A stretch of DNA of 64,000 nt from Acuticoccus kalidii. GTDB lineage: Bacteria > Pseudomonadota > Alphaproteobacteria > Rhizobiales > Amorphaceae. The DNA lies in assembly GCF_021556395.1 (NCBI RefSeq), contig NZ_JAKGCS010000019.1, positions 62,001 to 126,000 on the forward strand, given 5' to 3'. Shown here in pieces: positions 35,926-47,093 of the stretch; the stretch's first letter is position 1, and the number at the start of each line of letters is the position of its first letter. The translations under genes and the position numbers were made by a program. The notes beneath the pieces are model-generated. The model was not told the origin of the DNA, did no database searches, and saw nothing but the letters and a program-made list of their open reading frames with translations.

Positions 35926-37451
35926 CTATAGAGCCACTGCTCAGCAGGTTGGCCGTCCGCCAGCGTGAGTTGAAGTCTCAATTCCGCAAGCGTCTCGGCG
36001 TCGGAGTCGAGTTCGAATGTGATGCGGAGCGTGTCAGGCTCCGGGGTCGGGAAATGGGTGAGATTGACGATCTTGCCGGCAGAGGTCTCGACGTTCACCT
36101 CCACATCCTCAATCGAGTGCCCCTTCATCGCGTAATCAATTACGAAGAGTTCCCGAGTGGCGAATTGGTTCCGTCCGATGCGCGTATTTGACACCCGCGG
36201 CCCGTCCGGGGTCGCCGGGGCATCGGCGTTCCAGTGGATCCGGTAGGTGATTTCGTACGGTTCTCCCGCCTTGATCGGGGCGTTCGGCTGCCAGTAAGCG
36301 ACGACGTTGTCGTTGAATTCCTGGCCGCTCGGAATTTCGAATAGAACGACGGCGCCGGACTGCCAGTCGCCGATCGGCTCGACCCACGCCGAGGGGCGCG
36401 TCTCGAACCGGGCGGCGGCGTCCTCGTAGTCGTCATAGTCGCGCTTGCGCTGGATGAGGCCGAATCCGCGCGGTGTCGTGTCGACGAAGGCGGAGACCTG
36501 CAGACGCGACGGATTGGACAGGGGACGCCAGAGCCACTCGCCGTTGCCGGTGTATATGGAGAGCCCGTCCGAATCGTGCACGGCGTTGCGGTAGTCGTCG
36601 AAATTGCTGCGGTTCACGCCGCTGAAGAGGAACATCGACGAAAAGGGCGCGAAGCCGATCGTTTTGATGTCCCGGCGCGGGAAAAGCGTCAGCTCGACAT
36701 CGGTCACGGTTGCGTCACCTGGTCGCACCGTGATCCGATAGGCGCCGGTCGTCGACGGTGAATCGAGGATCGCGTTCACGACGACGGCCTTGGCGCCCTC
36801 CTGCGGTCGCTCGATCCAGAAGGACCGGAAGACCGGAAATTCCTCGCCCGTCGGCTGTCCGGTGTCGATCGCGAGACCGCGCGCGGACAGGCCGTAATTC
36901 TCCCCGGCGCCGACGGCGCGGAAATAGCTCGCCCCCTGGAAGACGGCGAACTCGTCGAGCTTGTCGGGCGAATTGATGGGGGCGCGGAGGCGGAAGCCGG
37001 AGAAGGGGATATTGCCTTCCGGCGCTTCGGTGTCGGCCGGCGGGTCGAAAATATAGGTCGACCGATCGAAGACCACGCGCTGGGCCTGATCGCCGGTCAC
37101 GAGCCACAGATCGACGGGCTGGTTGAACACGAAGCCGGCGAGCAGCGCGTCGAAGAAGAAGCGGTCGTCGGAGGAAAGGGGGATCGGCCAATCGGGCCCC
37201 GGCCGCATCGCGCTGTAGGCCTGATAGCTCATGGTCCGCAGCGCCTCGGGAATCTCGTCGCGACGGTCGACGAACGGCTTCGTCGAAAGCGCGCGCGCCG
37301 CGACGATCATCTTGTCGCGCGAGAACGGGACGGATTCACCGAAAGGCTGGGCATTTGCCAGCGTCGCGAAGGTGAGGGGCGAAACACCGAATGCGGCGGC
37401 TGATGCTCCGGCAGCCGCACCCTTGATGAGGTGCCGTCGGTCAACGGACAT
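35913..37451 (-). CDS. mdoG: Periplasmic glucan biosynthesis protein MdoG/OpgG
   Basis: 512 residues from ATG 37451, with AAGGAA upstream. A twin-arginine signal (DRRHLIKGAAAGASAAAFG) directs a folded protein to the periplasm. The mature protein shows the OpgG beta-sandwich patterns: FSRDKMIVAARALSTKPF near the start, RAVGAGENYGLSARGLAIDT and FLFSGVNRSNFDDYR in the middle, and YRIHWNADAP near the end. It is needed for branching or export of osmoregulated periplasmic glucans. It is first in a two-gene operon with mdoH. A good promoter lies about 90 bp upstream. Confidence 0.93.
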   Translation of the reverse strand: MSVDRRHLIKGAAAGASAAAFGVSPLTFATLANAQPFGESVPFSRDKMIVAARALSTKPFVDRRDEIPEALRTMSYQAYSAMRPGPDWPIPLSSDDRFFFDALLAGFVFNQPVDLWLVTGDQAQRVVFDRSTYIFDPPADTEAPEGNIPFSGFRLRAPINSPDKLDEFAVFQGASYFRAVGAGENYGLSARGLAIDTGQPTGEEFPVFRSFWIERPQEGAKAVVVNAILDSPSTTGAYRITVRPGDATVTDVELTLFPRRDIKTIGFAPFSSMFLFSGVNRSNFDDYRNAVHDSDGLSIYTGNGEWLWRPLSNPSRLQVSAFVDTTPRGFGLIQRKRDYDDYEDAAARFETRPSAWVEPIGDWQSGAVVLFEIPSGQEFNDNVVAYWQPNAPIKAGEPYEITYRIHWNADAPATPDGPRVSNTRIGRNQFATRELFVIDYAMKGHSIEDVEVNVETSAGKIVNLTHFPTPEPDTLRITFELDSDAETLAELRLQLTLADGQPAEQWLYRWTT

Positions 37452-37539
37452 CCGGGCAATTCCTTCTCGGACGAATTTCTGCAGGGGGTCTAGAAAGCGA
37501 TTTAGACACGATGATGACCGCGGACGGTTCAATGTCTGG

Positions 37540-37569
37540 ATTATATGCCTGGGACTATACGCGGGTCAG
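37540..37569 (-). promoter_or_regulatory. Predicted sigma-70-type promoter of mdoGH
   Basis: On the minus strand, CTGACC (37564-37569) is followed after 18 bp by a perfect TATAAT (37540-37545). Transcription would start near 37533, giving a leader of about 80 bases before mdoG. Confidence 0.6.
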
Positions 37570-37570
37570 C

Positions 37571-37987
37571 TTACAAAAAGGCTGCCTTCGTGAACGCGCG
37601 CTGAATTGCCGTAACGAGGGGCGCATCGGCCGCGGGCATCGGGTAATCGGCGAGCGCGTCGGCGCGGACAAATTGCACGTCGGCAACCTCTCGCGGCGTG
37701 GGCGTGCCCGTCCACGCCCGCACCGCGTAGAGCGGCATGAGGAGATGAAACGCATCATAGCGATGGCTCGCGAAGGTGAAGGGGACGAGGGTCGCCGGAT
37801 CGACATCGACGTCGATCTCTTCCTTCAATTCCCGAGCGAGGGCCGCTTCGGGCGATTCGCCCGCCTCGACCTTGCCGCCGGGAAATTCCCAGAGGCCGGC
37901 CATCGATTTGCCGGTCGGCCTTTGCGTGATGAGGATGCGGCCGTCCTCGTCGATGAGAGCGGCCGCGACAACGAGAAGAAGCCGCAT
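37571..37987 (-). CDS. mutT: Nudix hydrolase, MutT-type (8-oxo-dGTP diphosphatase-like)
   Basis: 138 residues with an intact Nudix box at about 37-59 (GGKVEAGESPEAALARELKEE). LLVVAAALIDEDGRILITQRP precedes it and a MutT-like C-terminus follows. It removes oxidised nucleotides from the pool. The start at 37987 is 9 bp from the argJ stop, so it is the distal gene of an argJ-mutT unit, common in Rhizobiales. Confidence 0.88.
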   Translation of the reverse strand: MRLLLVVAAALIDEDGRILITQRPTGKSMAGLWEFPGGKVEAGESPEAALARELKEEIDVDVDPATLVPFTFASHRYDAFHLLMPLYAVRAWTGTPTPREVADVQFVRADALADYPMPAADAPLVTAIQRAFTKAAFL

Positions 37988-37995
37988 GGCGGGCG

Positions 37996-39219
37996 TCAGG
38001 TCCGATAGTCACCGTTGATGGCGACATATTCCTTGGTGAGATCGCAGGTCCACACCGTGTCACGCCCGCCGCCGAGGCCGAGATCCACGCGGATCGCGAT
38101 TTCGGGCTGGCGCATCACGGCTGACGCCGCCGCTTCGGAATAATCCGGATCGCGTGCGCCGTCGAGTGCGACGCGTACGTCGCCGAACCAGATCGCGAGG
38201 CGGTCCCGGTCGGCCGGCTCGCCGGCTTTGCCGACGGCCATCACGATGCGGCCCCAATTGGCGTCTTCGCCGGCGATCGCGGTCTTCACCAGGGGCGAAT
38301 CGGCGATGGAGCGGGCGATCTTCGCGGCGGAGGCGTCGCTTTCGGCGCCCTCGACGGTCACCGCGACGAATTTGGTGAGACCCTCGCCGTCCTTAGTGAC
38401 GAGATGGGCAAGCTCCAGCGTGAGGCTCGCGAGCGCCTCGGCGAATGTCGCGCCGTCGGGGCTCGCCGTATCGTCGATCACGACGCCGCTCGCCCCGGTC
38501 GCGAAGGCGAGGACGGTGTCGGAGGTCGACGTGTCGGAATCGATGGTGATCTTGTTGAAGCTCTTATCCACAGCCTCCTTCAGCATCATCTGAAGGACGG
38601 GAGCGGAAATCCGCGCATCGGTCGCGATGAAGGACAGCATCGTCGCCATATTGGGCGCGATCATGCCGGCCCCCTTGGCGATTCCGTTGATGGTGACGGG
38701 ATTGCCGTCGAGCGTGACGGTGCGGGTGACGACCTTCGGAAAGGTGTCGGTCGTCATGATCGCCCGCGCGGCCTCGGCCCATCCGGCAGGCTTCAGCCCG
38801 GCGACGAGATCGTCCATCACGCCGGCGAATTTATCGGCGGACAGCGGCTCGCCGATCACGCCCGTCGACGCGAGCATGACGTGTTCGGCCGCGATCGACA
38901 GCCCATCGGCGACGAGGTCGGCGGAGCGCTGCGTCGACTCGCGCCCCTTCATGCCGGTGAAGGCGTTGGCGTTGCCCGAATTCACGAGCAAGGCCCGGCT
39001 CGCCCCGCCCGACAGGTGCGCCTTGCACCAGTCGACCGCGGCGGAGGGGCAGCGCGAGGTCGTGAAGACACCAGCGACGCTGGTGTCTTCGTCGAACGCC
39101 ATCAGGAGCACGTCCGTTCGCCCCTTGGTCTTGATGCCGGCCATGGCCGTGGCGATCCGTACACCGCCGATGACGGGCGGCTCGTCGATCTTCGTCGGGG
39201 CGAAAGGAGATGGCGTCAT
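37996..39219 (-). CDS. argJ: Bifunctional glutamate N-acetyltransferase/amino-acid acetyltransferase
   Basis: 407 residues. The autocleavage and nucleophile Thr193 lies in [16 protein letters not shown], dividing the precursor into alpha and beta chains. [10 protein letters not shown] and the C-terminal [25 protein letters not shown] are further family signatures. It recycles acetyl groups in arginine synthesis. The 11 bp gap to the upstream parvulin gene indicates a peptidylprolyl isomerase-argJ-mutT operon. Confidence 0.95.
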   Translation of the reverse strand: MTPSPFAPTKIDEPPVIGGVRIATAMAGIKTKGRTDVLLMAFDEDTSVAGVFTTSRCPSAAVDWCKAHLSGGASRALLVNSGNANAFTGMKGRESTQRSADLVADGLSIAAEHVMLASTGVIGEPLSADKFAGVMDDLVAGLKPAGWAEAARAIMTTDTFPKVVTRTVTLDGNPVTINGIAKGAGMIAPNMATMLSFIATDARISAPVLQMMLKEAVDKSFNKITIDSDTSTSDTVLAFATGASGVVIDDTASPDGATFAEALASLTLELAHLVTKDGEGLTKFVAVTVEGAESDASAAKIARSIADSPLVKTAIAGEDANWGRIVMAVGKAGEPADRDRLAIWFGDVRVALDGARDPDYSEAAASAVMRQPEIAIRVDLGLGGGRDTVWTCDLTKEYVAINGDYRT

Positions 39220-39230
39220 GCTCGGGTCGC

Positions 39231-40085
39231 TTACTGCTGGCTCTCTTGGGTGTCGGTCGTGTCGTCGGTGCCGGTCGCGGCGGCCTGGTCGGGCCGTTCG
39301 ATCGTCGCGTCCTGTTTTAGACGATCCAGCTCCTCGACATAGGCCTCACGAACGAGAACCTGTTGAATTTGCTCCGAGACCTGCTCGAAGCTCGGCACCT
39401 CGACGGGGCGCTTCTCGTCGACTTTGATGATGTGATAGCCGAAGCGCGACTGCACAGGCTCCTGCGTCATCTCGCCGGGTTCGAGCGCGAAGGCGGCCTC
39501 CTCGAAGGCCGGGACCATCTGGCCCTTGCCGAAGAAGCCGAGCGAACCGCCGCGGCTCTTGGAACCGGGATCGGTCGAATATTCTTCGGCGAGCGCGGCA
39601 AAATCGCCGCCGGCGTCGAGCTCTTCGATGATTCGCTTCGCCGTTTCCTCGTCCTCGACGAGAATGTGGCTCGCGCTCACCTCCTCCTCGGGTTCGATCT
39701 TGGCGACTTCCTCGTCATAGCGGGCGCGGACGGCATCGTCGGTGATGGCCTCGCCGATCACTTTTTCCATGTAGGCCTCGCGCAGCGCCTGGGTGCGCAG
39801 ATATTTCATGCGGGCCTTGAAGTCGGCATCGTCCTCGAAGCCTTGCTCTTCGGCAGCGGTGGCGAGGATTTCCATGTCGATCAGAAGGTTCAGCACCATT
39901 TCGTCGCGCTGACCTTCCGGCACGCGGTCGAGGGTCTCGCCGAGGGTGGTGTAGGCGAGGGCAACATCGGCCATCGTGATCGGTGCCCCATTGACGGTCG
40001 CGAGCACCTGGTCATCTTGAGCCATAACCGGAGTCGTGGCGAGGGCTGCGGCAATGGCCACAGTTCCGTAAATACGCTTAAACAT
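39231..40085 (-). CDS. Periplasmic parvulin-type peptidylprolyl isomerase
   Basis: 284 residues. The signal peptide ([22 protein letters not shown]) is followed by a SurA-like helical N-domain and one parvulin domain: [41 protein letters not shown], and [15 protein letters not shown]. It folds secreted and outer-membrane proteins in the periplasm. ATG 40085 is preferred over upstream in-frame starts because the signal peptide begins there. It is divergent from secA, a fitting neighbour for a secretion-pathway chaperone. Confidence 0.92.
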   Translation of the reverse strand: MFKRIYGTVAIAAALATTPVMAQDDQVLATVNGAPITMADVALAYTTLGETLDRVPEGQRDEMVLNLLIDMEILATAAEEQGFEDDADFKARMKYLRTQALREAYMEKVIGEAITDDAVRARYDEEVAKIEPEEEVSASHILVEDEETAKRIIEELDAGGDFAALAEEYSTDPGSKSRGGSLGFFGKGQMVPAFEEAAFALEPGEMTQEPVQSRFGYHIIKVDEKRPVEVPSFEQVSEQIQQVLVREAYVEELDRLKQDATIERPDQAAATGTDDTTDTQESQQ

Positions 40086-40235
40086 GGGTAAGGTCCCTGT
40101 GGGTGGGCCGAGGAGCGCTTGTTTGACATGCCCTCCGGCCAAACATATGTCGGATCGCGCGCGCTAGACAGCATTTTCGCCGCCCTGCGCTGGTTTCGTT
40201 GCCGCGCGCCGCTCCGCTTCGACGAAGGACATTGG

Positions 40236-43124
40236 ATGCTCGGCACCCTGACCAAACGCCTCTTCGGTTCGGCTAACGACCGCCGAGTGAAGGGCTACCG
40301 CAGCCGCGTTGATGCGATCAACGCCGCCGAACCCGAATTCCAGCGCCTATCAGACGCTGAGCTGAGGGCAAAGACGCAAGAGTTCAAGGACAAGCTGGCC
40401 GCCGGCGCCAAGCTCGACGATCTGCTTGTCCCCGCGTTCGCCACCGTTCGGGAGGCGGCCAAGCGCACGCTCGGCCAACGCCATTTCGATGTGCAGCTCA
40501 TCGGCGGCATGGTCCTCCACGAGGGCGGCATCGCCGAGATGAAGACGGGTGAGGGCAAGACGCTCGTCGCCACGCTCCCCGTCTACCTCAACGCCCTCAC
40601 CGGGCGCGGCGTCCACGTCGTCACCGTGAACGACTATCTCGCCCATCGCGACGCCGACTGGATGGGGCAGGTCTACCGCTTTCTCGGCCTCGAGGTCGGT
40701 ATCATCGTCCACGGCAAGACCGACGCCGACCGCCGCGCCGCCTATGCCGCGGACATCACCTACGGCACGAACAACGAGTTCGGCTTCGACTATCTGCGCG
40801 ACAATCTGAAATATGACATTCGCCAGATGGCCCAGCGCGAGCACAATTTCGCGATCGTCGACGAGGTCGATTCGATCCTGGTCGACGAGGCGCGTACCCC
40901 GCTGATCATCTCCGGTCCGCTCGAGGACCGCTCCGAGTTCTACAACACGATCGACGCGTTCGTGCCGAAGCTCGAGGAAGAGGATTACGAGATCGACGAG
41001 AAGATGCGCACCGCGCACTTCACCGAGATCGGCAACGAGAAGCTCGAATCGCTGCTGTCCGAAGCGGGCCTCATGAAGGGCGATTCGCTTTATGACGTGG
41101 AAAACGTCTCCGTCGTCCATCACCTTCAGCAGGGGCTGAAGGCGCACAAGCTGTTCCAGCGCGATCGCGATTATATCGTGAAGAACGGCGAGGTGATCAT
41201 CATCGACGAGTTCACCGGCCGCATGATGCCGGGCCGCCGCTATGGCGAGGGCCTGCACCAGGCGCTGGAGGCGAAGGAAAAGCAGCCGATCCAGCCGGAG
41301 AACCAGACGGTCGCCTCGATCACCTTCCAGAACTATTTCCGCATGTACAACAAGCTCGCCGGCATGACGGGCACGGCGGACACCGAGGCGGAAGAGTTCA
41401 TGGACATTTACGGGCTCGAGGTGCTCTCGATCCCGACGAACGTGCCCGTCGCCCGCGTCGACGAGGACGATCAGGTCTACCGCACGCAGGATGAGAAATA
41501 CGCCGCGATCCTCGAGGTGATCCGCGAGGCGCACGCGCGCAATCAGCCGATTCTCGTCGGCACGACCTCGATCGAGAAATCCGAGCAGCTCGCCGAGCGC
41601 CTCAAGAAAGACGGCTTCCGCCAGCGTGACGTGACCGCCCCCGACGCTGCGGTGAAGATGGGCGCGACCTCGAAGGGCGGCAAGCCGACCTTCCAGGTCC
41701 TCAACGCCCGTTATCACGAGCAGGAGGCCCGCATCATCGCGCAGGCCGGCGTTCCGGGCGCGATCACCATCGCGACCAACATGGCCGGCCGCGGCACCGA
41801 CATTCAGCTCGGCGGCAATGCCGACATGCTGATCGCCGAAGAGCTCGGCCCGCGGGTCGATGGCGGCGACACCGACGCCGAGCGCGCGGAGAAAGAGGCC
41901 GAGATCCGCGCCCGTGTCGAGGACATGAAGCAGAAGGCGCTCGAAGCCGGCGGCCTCTTCGTCCTCGCGACGGAGCGGCACGAAAGCCGCCGCATCGACA
42001 ACCAGCTCCGCGGCCGTTCCGGCCGTCAGGGCGACCCCGGCCGCTCGCGCTTCTACCTGTCCCTTCAGGACGACCTGATGCGCATTTTCGGCTCGGAGCG
42101 CATGGACGGGATGCTTCAGCGTCTCGGGCTCGAAGAGGGCGAGGCGATCGTCCACCCGTGGATCAACCGCGCCCTCGCGAAGGCGCAGCAGAAGGTCGAG
42201 GCGCGCAACTTCGACCAGCGCAAGAACGTCCTCAAATACGATGACGTGATGAACGACCAGCGTAAGGTCGTGTTCGAGCAGCGCCGCGATCTGATGCGCG
42301 ACGACAGCGTCCGCGACGCGATCAACGAGATGCGCGACGACGTCGTCGACACCCTGGTCGCCAAGCACATCCCCGAAAAAGCCTATCCCGAGCAGTGGGA
42401 CACGCAGGGCCTCCACGACGAGGTGCAGCGCGTCCTCGCCCTCGACGTTCAGGTCATCGAGTGGGCGAAGGAAGAGGGGATCGCCGACGAGGAGATCCGC
42501 GAGCGCTTGAAGAAGGCCGCCGACGAGGCCGCCGCCCGCAAGGTCGCCAAATACGGCTCCGAGATGTGGCGTCAGGTCGAAAAGTCGGTCCTTCTCCAAA
42601 CGCTCGACCATCTCTGGCGCGAGCACATCGCGGCCCTCGATCATCTGCGTTCGGTGATCGGCTTCCGCGGTTATGCCCAGCGTGACCCGCTGAACGAGTA
42701 CAAGACCGAGGCGTTCGAGCTCTTCGATGCAATGCTTCAGGAGCTTCGCATGGCCGTGACGGCCCAGCTCATGCGCATCGAGATCCAGGTGACGCCGAAC
42801 GCTCCGCCCATGCCGACGGACGACGGGGAGGTCTACGAGGGCCACCACATCGACGCCGACACGGGCGAGGACGAGTTCGCCTCTCCGGAATATACCGAGC
42901 AGAAGCCGGAGCCCGCTCCGATGGATGCCGAAGAGGGGGACCTCGCGCTCGTGGACGACACGCGGGCGGCTAGCGCTTCAGGCGCGACGGCGACGAGCCG
43001 CAAGGCGGCCGCCGGCGGTCGCGATCCGTCCGACCCGCGCACCTGGGGCAAGGTCAGCCGCAACGAAGCGTGCCCCTGCGGCTCCGGCAAGAAGTACAAG
43101 CACTGCCACGGCCGCACGGGCTGA
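40236..43124 (+). CDS. secA: Preprotein translocase ATPase SecA
   Basis: 962 residues. Motor motifs include [14 protein letters not shown] (Walker A), [30 protein letters not shown]-like ([11 protein letters not shown]) and [14 protein letters not shown]. The C-terminal [14 protein letters not shown] zinc finger binds SecB/phospholipid. The start at 40236 is set by GAAGGA six bases upstream and by the [13 protein letters not shown]-terminus. It drives Sec-dependent export through SecYEG. The 179 bp after it hold nothing recognisable. Confidence 0.97.
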   Translation: MLGTLTKRLFGSANDRRVKGYRSRVDAINAAEPEFQRLSDAELRAKTQEFKDKLAAGAKLDDLLVPAFATVREAAKRTLGQRHFDVQLIGGMVLHEGGIAEMKTGEGKTLVATLPVYLNALTGRGVHVVTVNDYLAHRDADWMGQVYRFLGLEVGIIVHGKTDADRRAAYAADITYGTNNEFGFDYLRDNLKYDIRQMAQREHNFAIVDEVDSILVDEARTPLIISGPLEDRSEFYNTIDAFVPKLEEEDYEIDEKMRTAHFTEIGNEKLESLLSEAGLMKGDSLYDVENVSVVHHLQQGLKAHKLFQRDRDYIVKNGEVIIIDEFTGRMMPGRRYGEGLHQALEAKEKQPIQPENQTVASITFQNYFRMYNKLAGMTGTADTEAEEFMDIYGLEVLSIPTNVPVARVDEDDQVYRTQDEKYAAILEVIREAHARNQPILVGTTSIEKSEQLAERLKKDGFRQRDVTAPDAAVKMGATSKGGKPTFQVLNARYHEQEARIIAQAGVPGAITIATNMAGRGTDIQLGGNADMLIAEELGPRVDGGDTDAERAEKEAEIRARVEDMKQKALEAGGLFVLATERHESRRIDNQLRGRSGRQGDPGRSRFYLSLQDDLMRIFGSERMDGMLQRLGLEEGEAIVHPWINRALAKAQQKVEARNFDQRKNVLKYDDVMNDQRKVVFEQRRDLMRDDSVRDAINEMRDDVVDTLVAKHIPEKAYPEQWDTQGLHDEVQRVLALDVQVIEWAKEEGIADEEIRERLKKAADEAAARKVAKYGSEMWRQVEKSVLLQTLDHLWREHIAALDHLRSVIGFRGYAQRDPLNEYKTEAFELFDAMLQELRMAVTAQLMRIEIQVTPNAPPMPTDDGEVYEGHHIDADTGEDEFASPEYTEQKPEPAPMDAEEGDLALVDDTRAASASGATATSRKAAAGGRDPSDPRTWGKVSRNEACPCGSGKKYKHCHGRTG

Positions 43125-43303
43125 GGCTGAGCGACGGCGCGCCGTTCCCCACGAGGGCACGGCGCGGCGCCGGGCGAAACCACGACCGGACGGGCGCCGG
43201 CGATCGCCGTGCCCGGACGGCAAGAGCGCCGGCCCCCGAACGCCCGCACGGGCCGAGCCGGCCCATCACGGGCGCGCCGGGGCGTTGAAGGCACGATGGT
43301 CCG

Positions 43304-44536
43304 ATGCTGTCGAGATTGATCGCGGAACTCGAGGAATTTCTTGCGATCAGCGCGCTCGAGGATCGCCCTTTCCGGTCCGTCTTTGCCGAGCTGTGCCGCC
43401 GCACGCGCGAAGGCGGCGTTTCGTTGAGCCGCGCCTCGATCGGCTGGCGACTCCTCGATCCGGTGTTCTTCAGCCAGAATATCGTCTGGCGGGCGCACGC
43501 GGACCTCGAGGTCGAGCGGTTCGAGTATTCGGCCGAGGGGCGGCCCGACGTCTATCTGCGCTCGCCGTTGCGCCATGTCGTCGAGAACGGGATTGCGTTC
43601 TTTCGCCGCCGGATCTGCGATCCGGACACCCCGCGCGACTTCGAGATTCTATCCGATCTGGCCGACGCCGGAATCTCCGACTACATCCTGATGCTGATCG
43701 GGTTCGGACGTAACGCGCCCGCGAACGTGCCGGGAGCGGGCGTCATCTTCGGGGCCGCCTCGGATGCGCCGGGCGGCTTCACGGACGACGAGATCGCCTT
43801 CCTGAAGCGCGTTCGTTATATGATCGCGGTCGCCGCCCGGATGCAGATGTTGCGCGAGGCGGCCGAACAGCTCGCCTCCACCTATCTCGCGACCTCGGCC
43901 GGCCGGCGCGTTCTCAATGGCGAGATCCGTCGCGGCGACGGCGAGGTCGTCGAAGGGGTGATCTGGTATTGCGATCTACGTGGCTCGACGGCGCTGTGCG
44001 AACGCCTCGGAACCGAGCGTTATATCGACCTTCTGAACGACTATTTCAGCGCCACCGCCGGCCCTGTCGCGGCGGCCGGGGGCGACGTTCTCGACTTTAT
44101 CGGTGACGCGGTGCTCGCGATCTTTCCCCATCGCGAAGACGGGGTCGCGCGCGCCATCCGGGCGAGTGAAGAGGTGCGGCTCGCGCTCGGGGCATTGCTC
44201 GAACGGCGGCGCGAGGAGCTTGCGGACCGGGCCGAAGTGGCCGATCTCGTCGGCATCGCGATCGATGTCGGGCGGGTGATGTACGGCAATATCGGCATTC
44301 CGAATCGCCTGACATTTTCCGTCATCGGCTCGACCGTCAATCAGGTGACGCGGATCGAGCGCCTCACCAAGGAACTCCACGTCCCGCTCCTCGTGACGGC
44401 GCCGATCGCGGCGATCGAGCCGGCCCGCTGGACGAGCCGCGGCACCTATGCGCTCGACGGGGTGTCGCGCCCGCTGGAGCTGTTCTCCGAGGCTGCGCCC
44501 GTGCCGGACAGCGGGTTCTCCGGATCCCAGCGATAG
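43304..44536 (+). CDS. Class III adenylate/guanylate cyclase with N-terminal regulatory domain
   Basis: 410 residues. About 200 N-terminal residues form an uncharacterised domain that may be a sensor. The cyclase homology domain follows: metal ligands Asp224 (YCDLRGST) and Asp268 (IGDAV), and transition-state Asn and Arg in GSTVNQVTRIE. The expected product is cAMP. No membrane segment is seen, so it should be cytosolic. Its last 91 bp overlap the 3' end of the moeB-like gene on the other strand, an unusual tail-to-tail arrangement. Confidence 0.85.
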   Translation: MLSRLIAELEEFLAISALEDRPFRSVFAELCRRTREGGVSLSRASIGWRLLDPVFFSQNIVWRAHADLEVERFEYSAEGRPDVYLRSPLRHVVENGIAFFRRRICDPDTPRDFEILSDLADAGISDYILMLIGFGRNAPANVPGAGVIFGAASDAPGGFTDDEIAFLKRVRYMIAVAARMQMLREAAEQLASTYLATSAGRRVLNGEIRRGDGEVVEGVIWYCDLRGSTALCERLGTERYIDLLNDYFSATAGPVAAAGGDVLDFIGDAVLAIFPHREDGVARAIRASEEVRLALGALLERRREELADRAEVADLVGIAIDVGRVMYGNIGIPNRLTFSVIGSTVNQVTRIERLTKELHVPLLVTAPIAAIEPARWTSRGTYALDGVSRPLELFSEAAPVPDSGFSGSQR

Positions 44537-45267
44537 CGGATCGTCTCGAAGCGCGAGGCGCGCGCGTCGAAGAGGAGGAGCGTTTCGAAGAGCGGCTCGC
44601 CGATCCCCAGTATGAGCTTCAACACCTCGTTCGCCTCGATCGTCCCGATGACGCCGGTGACGACGCCGAGAATGCCGTTCGCGACGCAATTGTCGACGAA
44701 GGCGTCCGGCGGGGGCTCCGGGTAGAGGCAGCGATAAGTCGGGTAGGGCGTTCCGTCCGGCGCGGTGAGGTGGGGGGCGAAGGTGGTGACCTGCCCGTCG
44801 AAGCCGGTGACGGCGGCGCTGATGAGGGGGATGCCGGCGCGGAAGGCCGCGTCGGAGAGGTCGTAGCGGGCGGCGGCGTTGTCCGTCCCGTCGACCGCGA
44901 TATCGCAACCGGCGAGGAGGGCGGCGGCGTTTTGCGCATCAAGCCGCGTCTGGTGCGTGACGACATGGACGTGCGGGTTGAGCCGCGCCACCGCCGCCGC
45001 CGCTCGCTCCACCTTCGGCGCGCCGATATCGTCGACGCCATAGAGAATCTGCCGCTGGAGGTTCGAGAGGGACACGGTGTCCTCGTCGACGAGGACGAGC
45101 GTGCCGACGCCCGCGGCCGCCAGATATTGGATGACCGGCGTGCCGAGCCCGCCCGCGCCGAGCACCAGAACACGCGCCGCCTTCAGTTTGGCCTGCCCCG
45201 GCCCGCCGACCTCGTTGAGGACGAGATGGCGCGCATAACGCTCGACCTCTTCGGGCGCGAAACTCAT
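44446..45267 (-). CDS. moeB: HesA/MoeB/ThiF family adenylyltransferase (MoeB-like)
   Basis: 273 residues. The ATP site [14 protein letters not shown] is at 37-50; [11 protein letters not shown] and [10 protein letters not shown] are family motifs, and a conserved Cys lies in [10 protein letters not shown]. The two CxxC zinc knuckles of E. coli MoeB are not preserved (TYRC and WDPENP at those places), as in many alphaproteobacterial homologues. It would adenylate the C-terminus of MoaD or a similar carrier for molybdopterin synthesis. It overlaps dut by ATGA upstream and the cyclase gene antisense at its end. Confidence 0.88.
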   Translation of the reverse strand: MSFAPEEVERYARHLVLNEVGGPGQAKLKAARVLVLGAGGLGTPVIQYLAAAGVGTLVLVDEDTVSLSNLQRQILYGVDDIGAPKVERAAAAVARLNPHVHVVTHQTRLDAQNAAALLAGCDIAVDGTDNAAARYDLSDAAFRAGIPLISAAVTGFDGQVTTFAPHLTAPDGTPYPTYRCLYPEPPPDAFVDNCVANGILGVVTGVIGTIEANEVLKLILGIGEPLFETLLLFDARASRFETIRYRWDPENPLSGTGAASENSSSGRDTPSSA

Positions 45268-45710
45268 CGGCCGGTGGAGCCGAAGCCGCCCGCGCCGCGC
45301 GCCGTCTCGTCGAGCGTGTCGACGGGGACGAGGTTGGCCTGGGTCACCGGGGCGATCACCATTTGCGCGATGCGCACGCCGCGCTCGATCAAAAACGGCT
45401 CGTCGGACAGGTTGACGAGGATCACCTTCACCTCGCCGCGATAATCCGCGTCGACGGTGCCGGGCGAGTTGAGGACCGTGACGCCATGGCGGGCGGCGAG
45501 GCCGGAGCGGGGGCGCACCTGCGCCTCATATCCCGCCGGCAGCGCGATCGCGATCCCCGTCGGCACCATGGCGCGCTGCCAGGGGGCAAGGGTCATCGGC
45601 GCGTCGGCCGGAAGGGCGGCCGCGAGGTCGAGCCCGGCGGCGCCCTCGCTCGCATAATGCGGCGTGAGGCCGTCGCCATGGGGGAGGGTGAGGATGGGAA
45701 CGTCGATCAT
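45264..45710 (-). CDS. dut: dUTP diphosphatase
   Basis: 148 residues with all five dUTPase motifs: [37 protein letters not shown] and the C-terminal Phe-arm [11 protein letters not shown]. It is a homotrimer that prevents uracil entering DNA. Its stop overlaps the moeB-like start. The 147 bp beyond it to the carbamoylase gene are empty. Confidence 0.95.
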   Translation of the reverse strand: MIDVPILTLPHGDGLTPHYASEGAAGLDLAAALPADAPMTLAPWQRAMVPTGIAIALPAGYEAQVRPRSGLAARHGVTVLNSPGTVDADYRGEVKVILVNLSDEPFLIERGVRIAQMVIAPVTQANLVPVDTLDETARGAGGFGSTGR

Positions 45711-45857
45711 TCTGCCGATGTAGCACGGCCCGCGCCGTCCTTCATGTCCTCCGTGCGGGCCGTCCGTCGCGGCTTCCGCCCCGCCGGGGGCGATCGGCGG
45801 GGACGGCGCCGTTCCTTGGCGATGGTCGGAGCATCGGGCCGGCGCGGGGCGGATGGG

Positions 45858-47093
45858 CTAGCGCCCGTCGACCTCCAGGATCGTGTCGAGGAGGACTTGC
45901 GCGCCGGCGGCGCATTCGTCCTCCGTGGTGCTTTCCTCCTCGTTGTGGCTGACCCCGCCGGCGCAGGGGACGAAAATCATCCCGGTCGGACACGTCGAGG
46001 CGAGATAGAACGCGTCATGACCGGCGCCGGAGATGATGTCGCGCGCGGCATAGCCGTTTTTCTCCGCCGCCGCCGCGACCGCGCCGACGATCGCCGGATC
46101 GAACACGATCGGATCCTTGCGCCAGACCGGGGTGAGGTCGATCTCGACCTTGCGCCGGGTCGCGATCGCCGCGAGGCGGGCGTTGAGGTCGGCCTCCATC
46201 GCGGTGAGGCCGGCGGCGTCCGGGTGGCGGAAATCGGCCTTGAAGCGGGTCGTGCCGGGGATCGTGTTGCGCGAACCCGGCAGCGCGAACACCTCGCCGA
46301 CGGTGGCGCGGCCGCCCGGCGCATGGTCGAACGCGATCGCCTCGATGGCGAGGATGACCTCGGCGAGGGCCGCGAGCGCATCATGACGCATCGTCATCGG
46401 CGTTGCGCCGGCATGGCTGTCCTTGCCGGTGATCGTTCCGTCGAACCAGAGAATGCCCTGTCCGCCGGTTACGATGCCGATCGTCTTCGCCTCCTCCTCC
46501 AGGATCGGGCCCTGCTCGATATGGAGTTCGATATAAGCCCCGAAGCGGCGCGCCCCGACCGGCTCCGTCCCGCGATAGCCGATCCGATCGAGCTCGGCGC
46601 CGAAGGTCTTACCGTCATTGTCGGTGGTGGCGAGAGCCGCATCGAGGCCGATCTCGCCGGCATAGACGCCGGAACACATCATGGCGGGAGCGAAGCGGGC
46701 GCCTTCCTCGTTCGTCCAGTTGATGAGGGTGAGGGGCGCGGTGGTGCGGTAGCCGGCTGCATTGAGGGTGCGAATCGCCTCGAGGCCGGCGAGGACGCCG
46801 AGGATCCCGTCAAACTTGCCGCCGGCCGGCTGCGTGTCGAGATGGGAGCCGAAGGAGATCGGGGCGGCGTCGGGGTCGGTGCCGGGCCGGGTCGCGAACA
46901 TGTTGCCGAGCGCATCGATTTCGACGGTCATGCCCTCGGCCTCGCAGGCGGCCTTGAACCAGTCGCGCACCGCCTTGTCCTCGTCGGACAGAGTGAGGCG
47001 GCGGATCCCGCCCTTCGCGGTCGCGCCGAATTGGGCGCTGTCCATCAGGCTCGACCAGAGCCGCTCTTTGTCGATCCTCAAGTTCGTCGCCAT
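45858..47093 (-). CDS. Zn-dependent hydantoinase/carbamoylase-family amidase
   Basis: 411 residues of the M20/carbamoylase fold. Metal-binding motifs in order are GSHLDTQPAGGKFDG, TNEEGARFAP, HIEQGP and the lid-domain DSHAGATPM, with a C-terminal GAGHDAFYLA and SHNEEE. It hydrolyses an N-carbamoyl amino acid, beta-ureidopropionate or a ureido compound. The start ATG at 47093 follows GGTGGAGG; further upstream the frame is open but reads through the divergent promoter. Its divergent partner mmsA consumes malonate semialdehyde, which suggests a pyrimidine/beta-alanine pathway. Confidence 0.88.
   Translation of the reverse strand: MATNLRIDKERLWSSLMDSAQFGATAKGGIRRLTLSDEDKAVRDWFKAACEAEGMTVEIDALGNMFATRPGTDPDAAPISFGSHLDTQPAGGKFDGILGVLAGLEAIRTLNAAGYRTTAPLTLINWTNEEGARFAPAMMCSGVYAGEIGLDAALATTDNDGKTFGAELDRIGYRGTEPVGARRFGAYIELHIEQGPILEEEAKTIGIVTGGQGILWFDGTITGKDSHAGATPMTMRHDALAALAEVILAIEAIAFDHAPGGRATVGEVFALPGSRNTIPGTTRFKADFRHPDAAGLTAMEADLNARLAAIATRRKVEIDLTPVWRKDPIVFDPAIVGAVAAAAEKNGYAARDIISGAGHDAFYLASTCPTGMIFVPCAGGVSHNEEESTTEDECAAGAQVLLDTILEVDGR

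Noticed and set aside
42925-43713. A 262-codon frame bridging the secA end and the cyclase start
   Set aside because: It is out of phase with both genes and extremely Arg/Ala-rich. The 179-bp gap has no other sign of coding.
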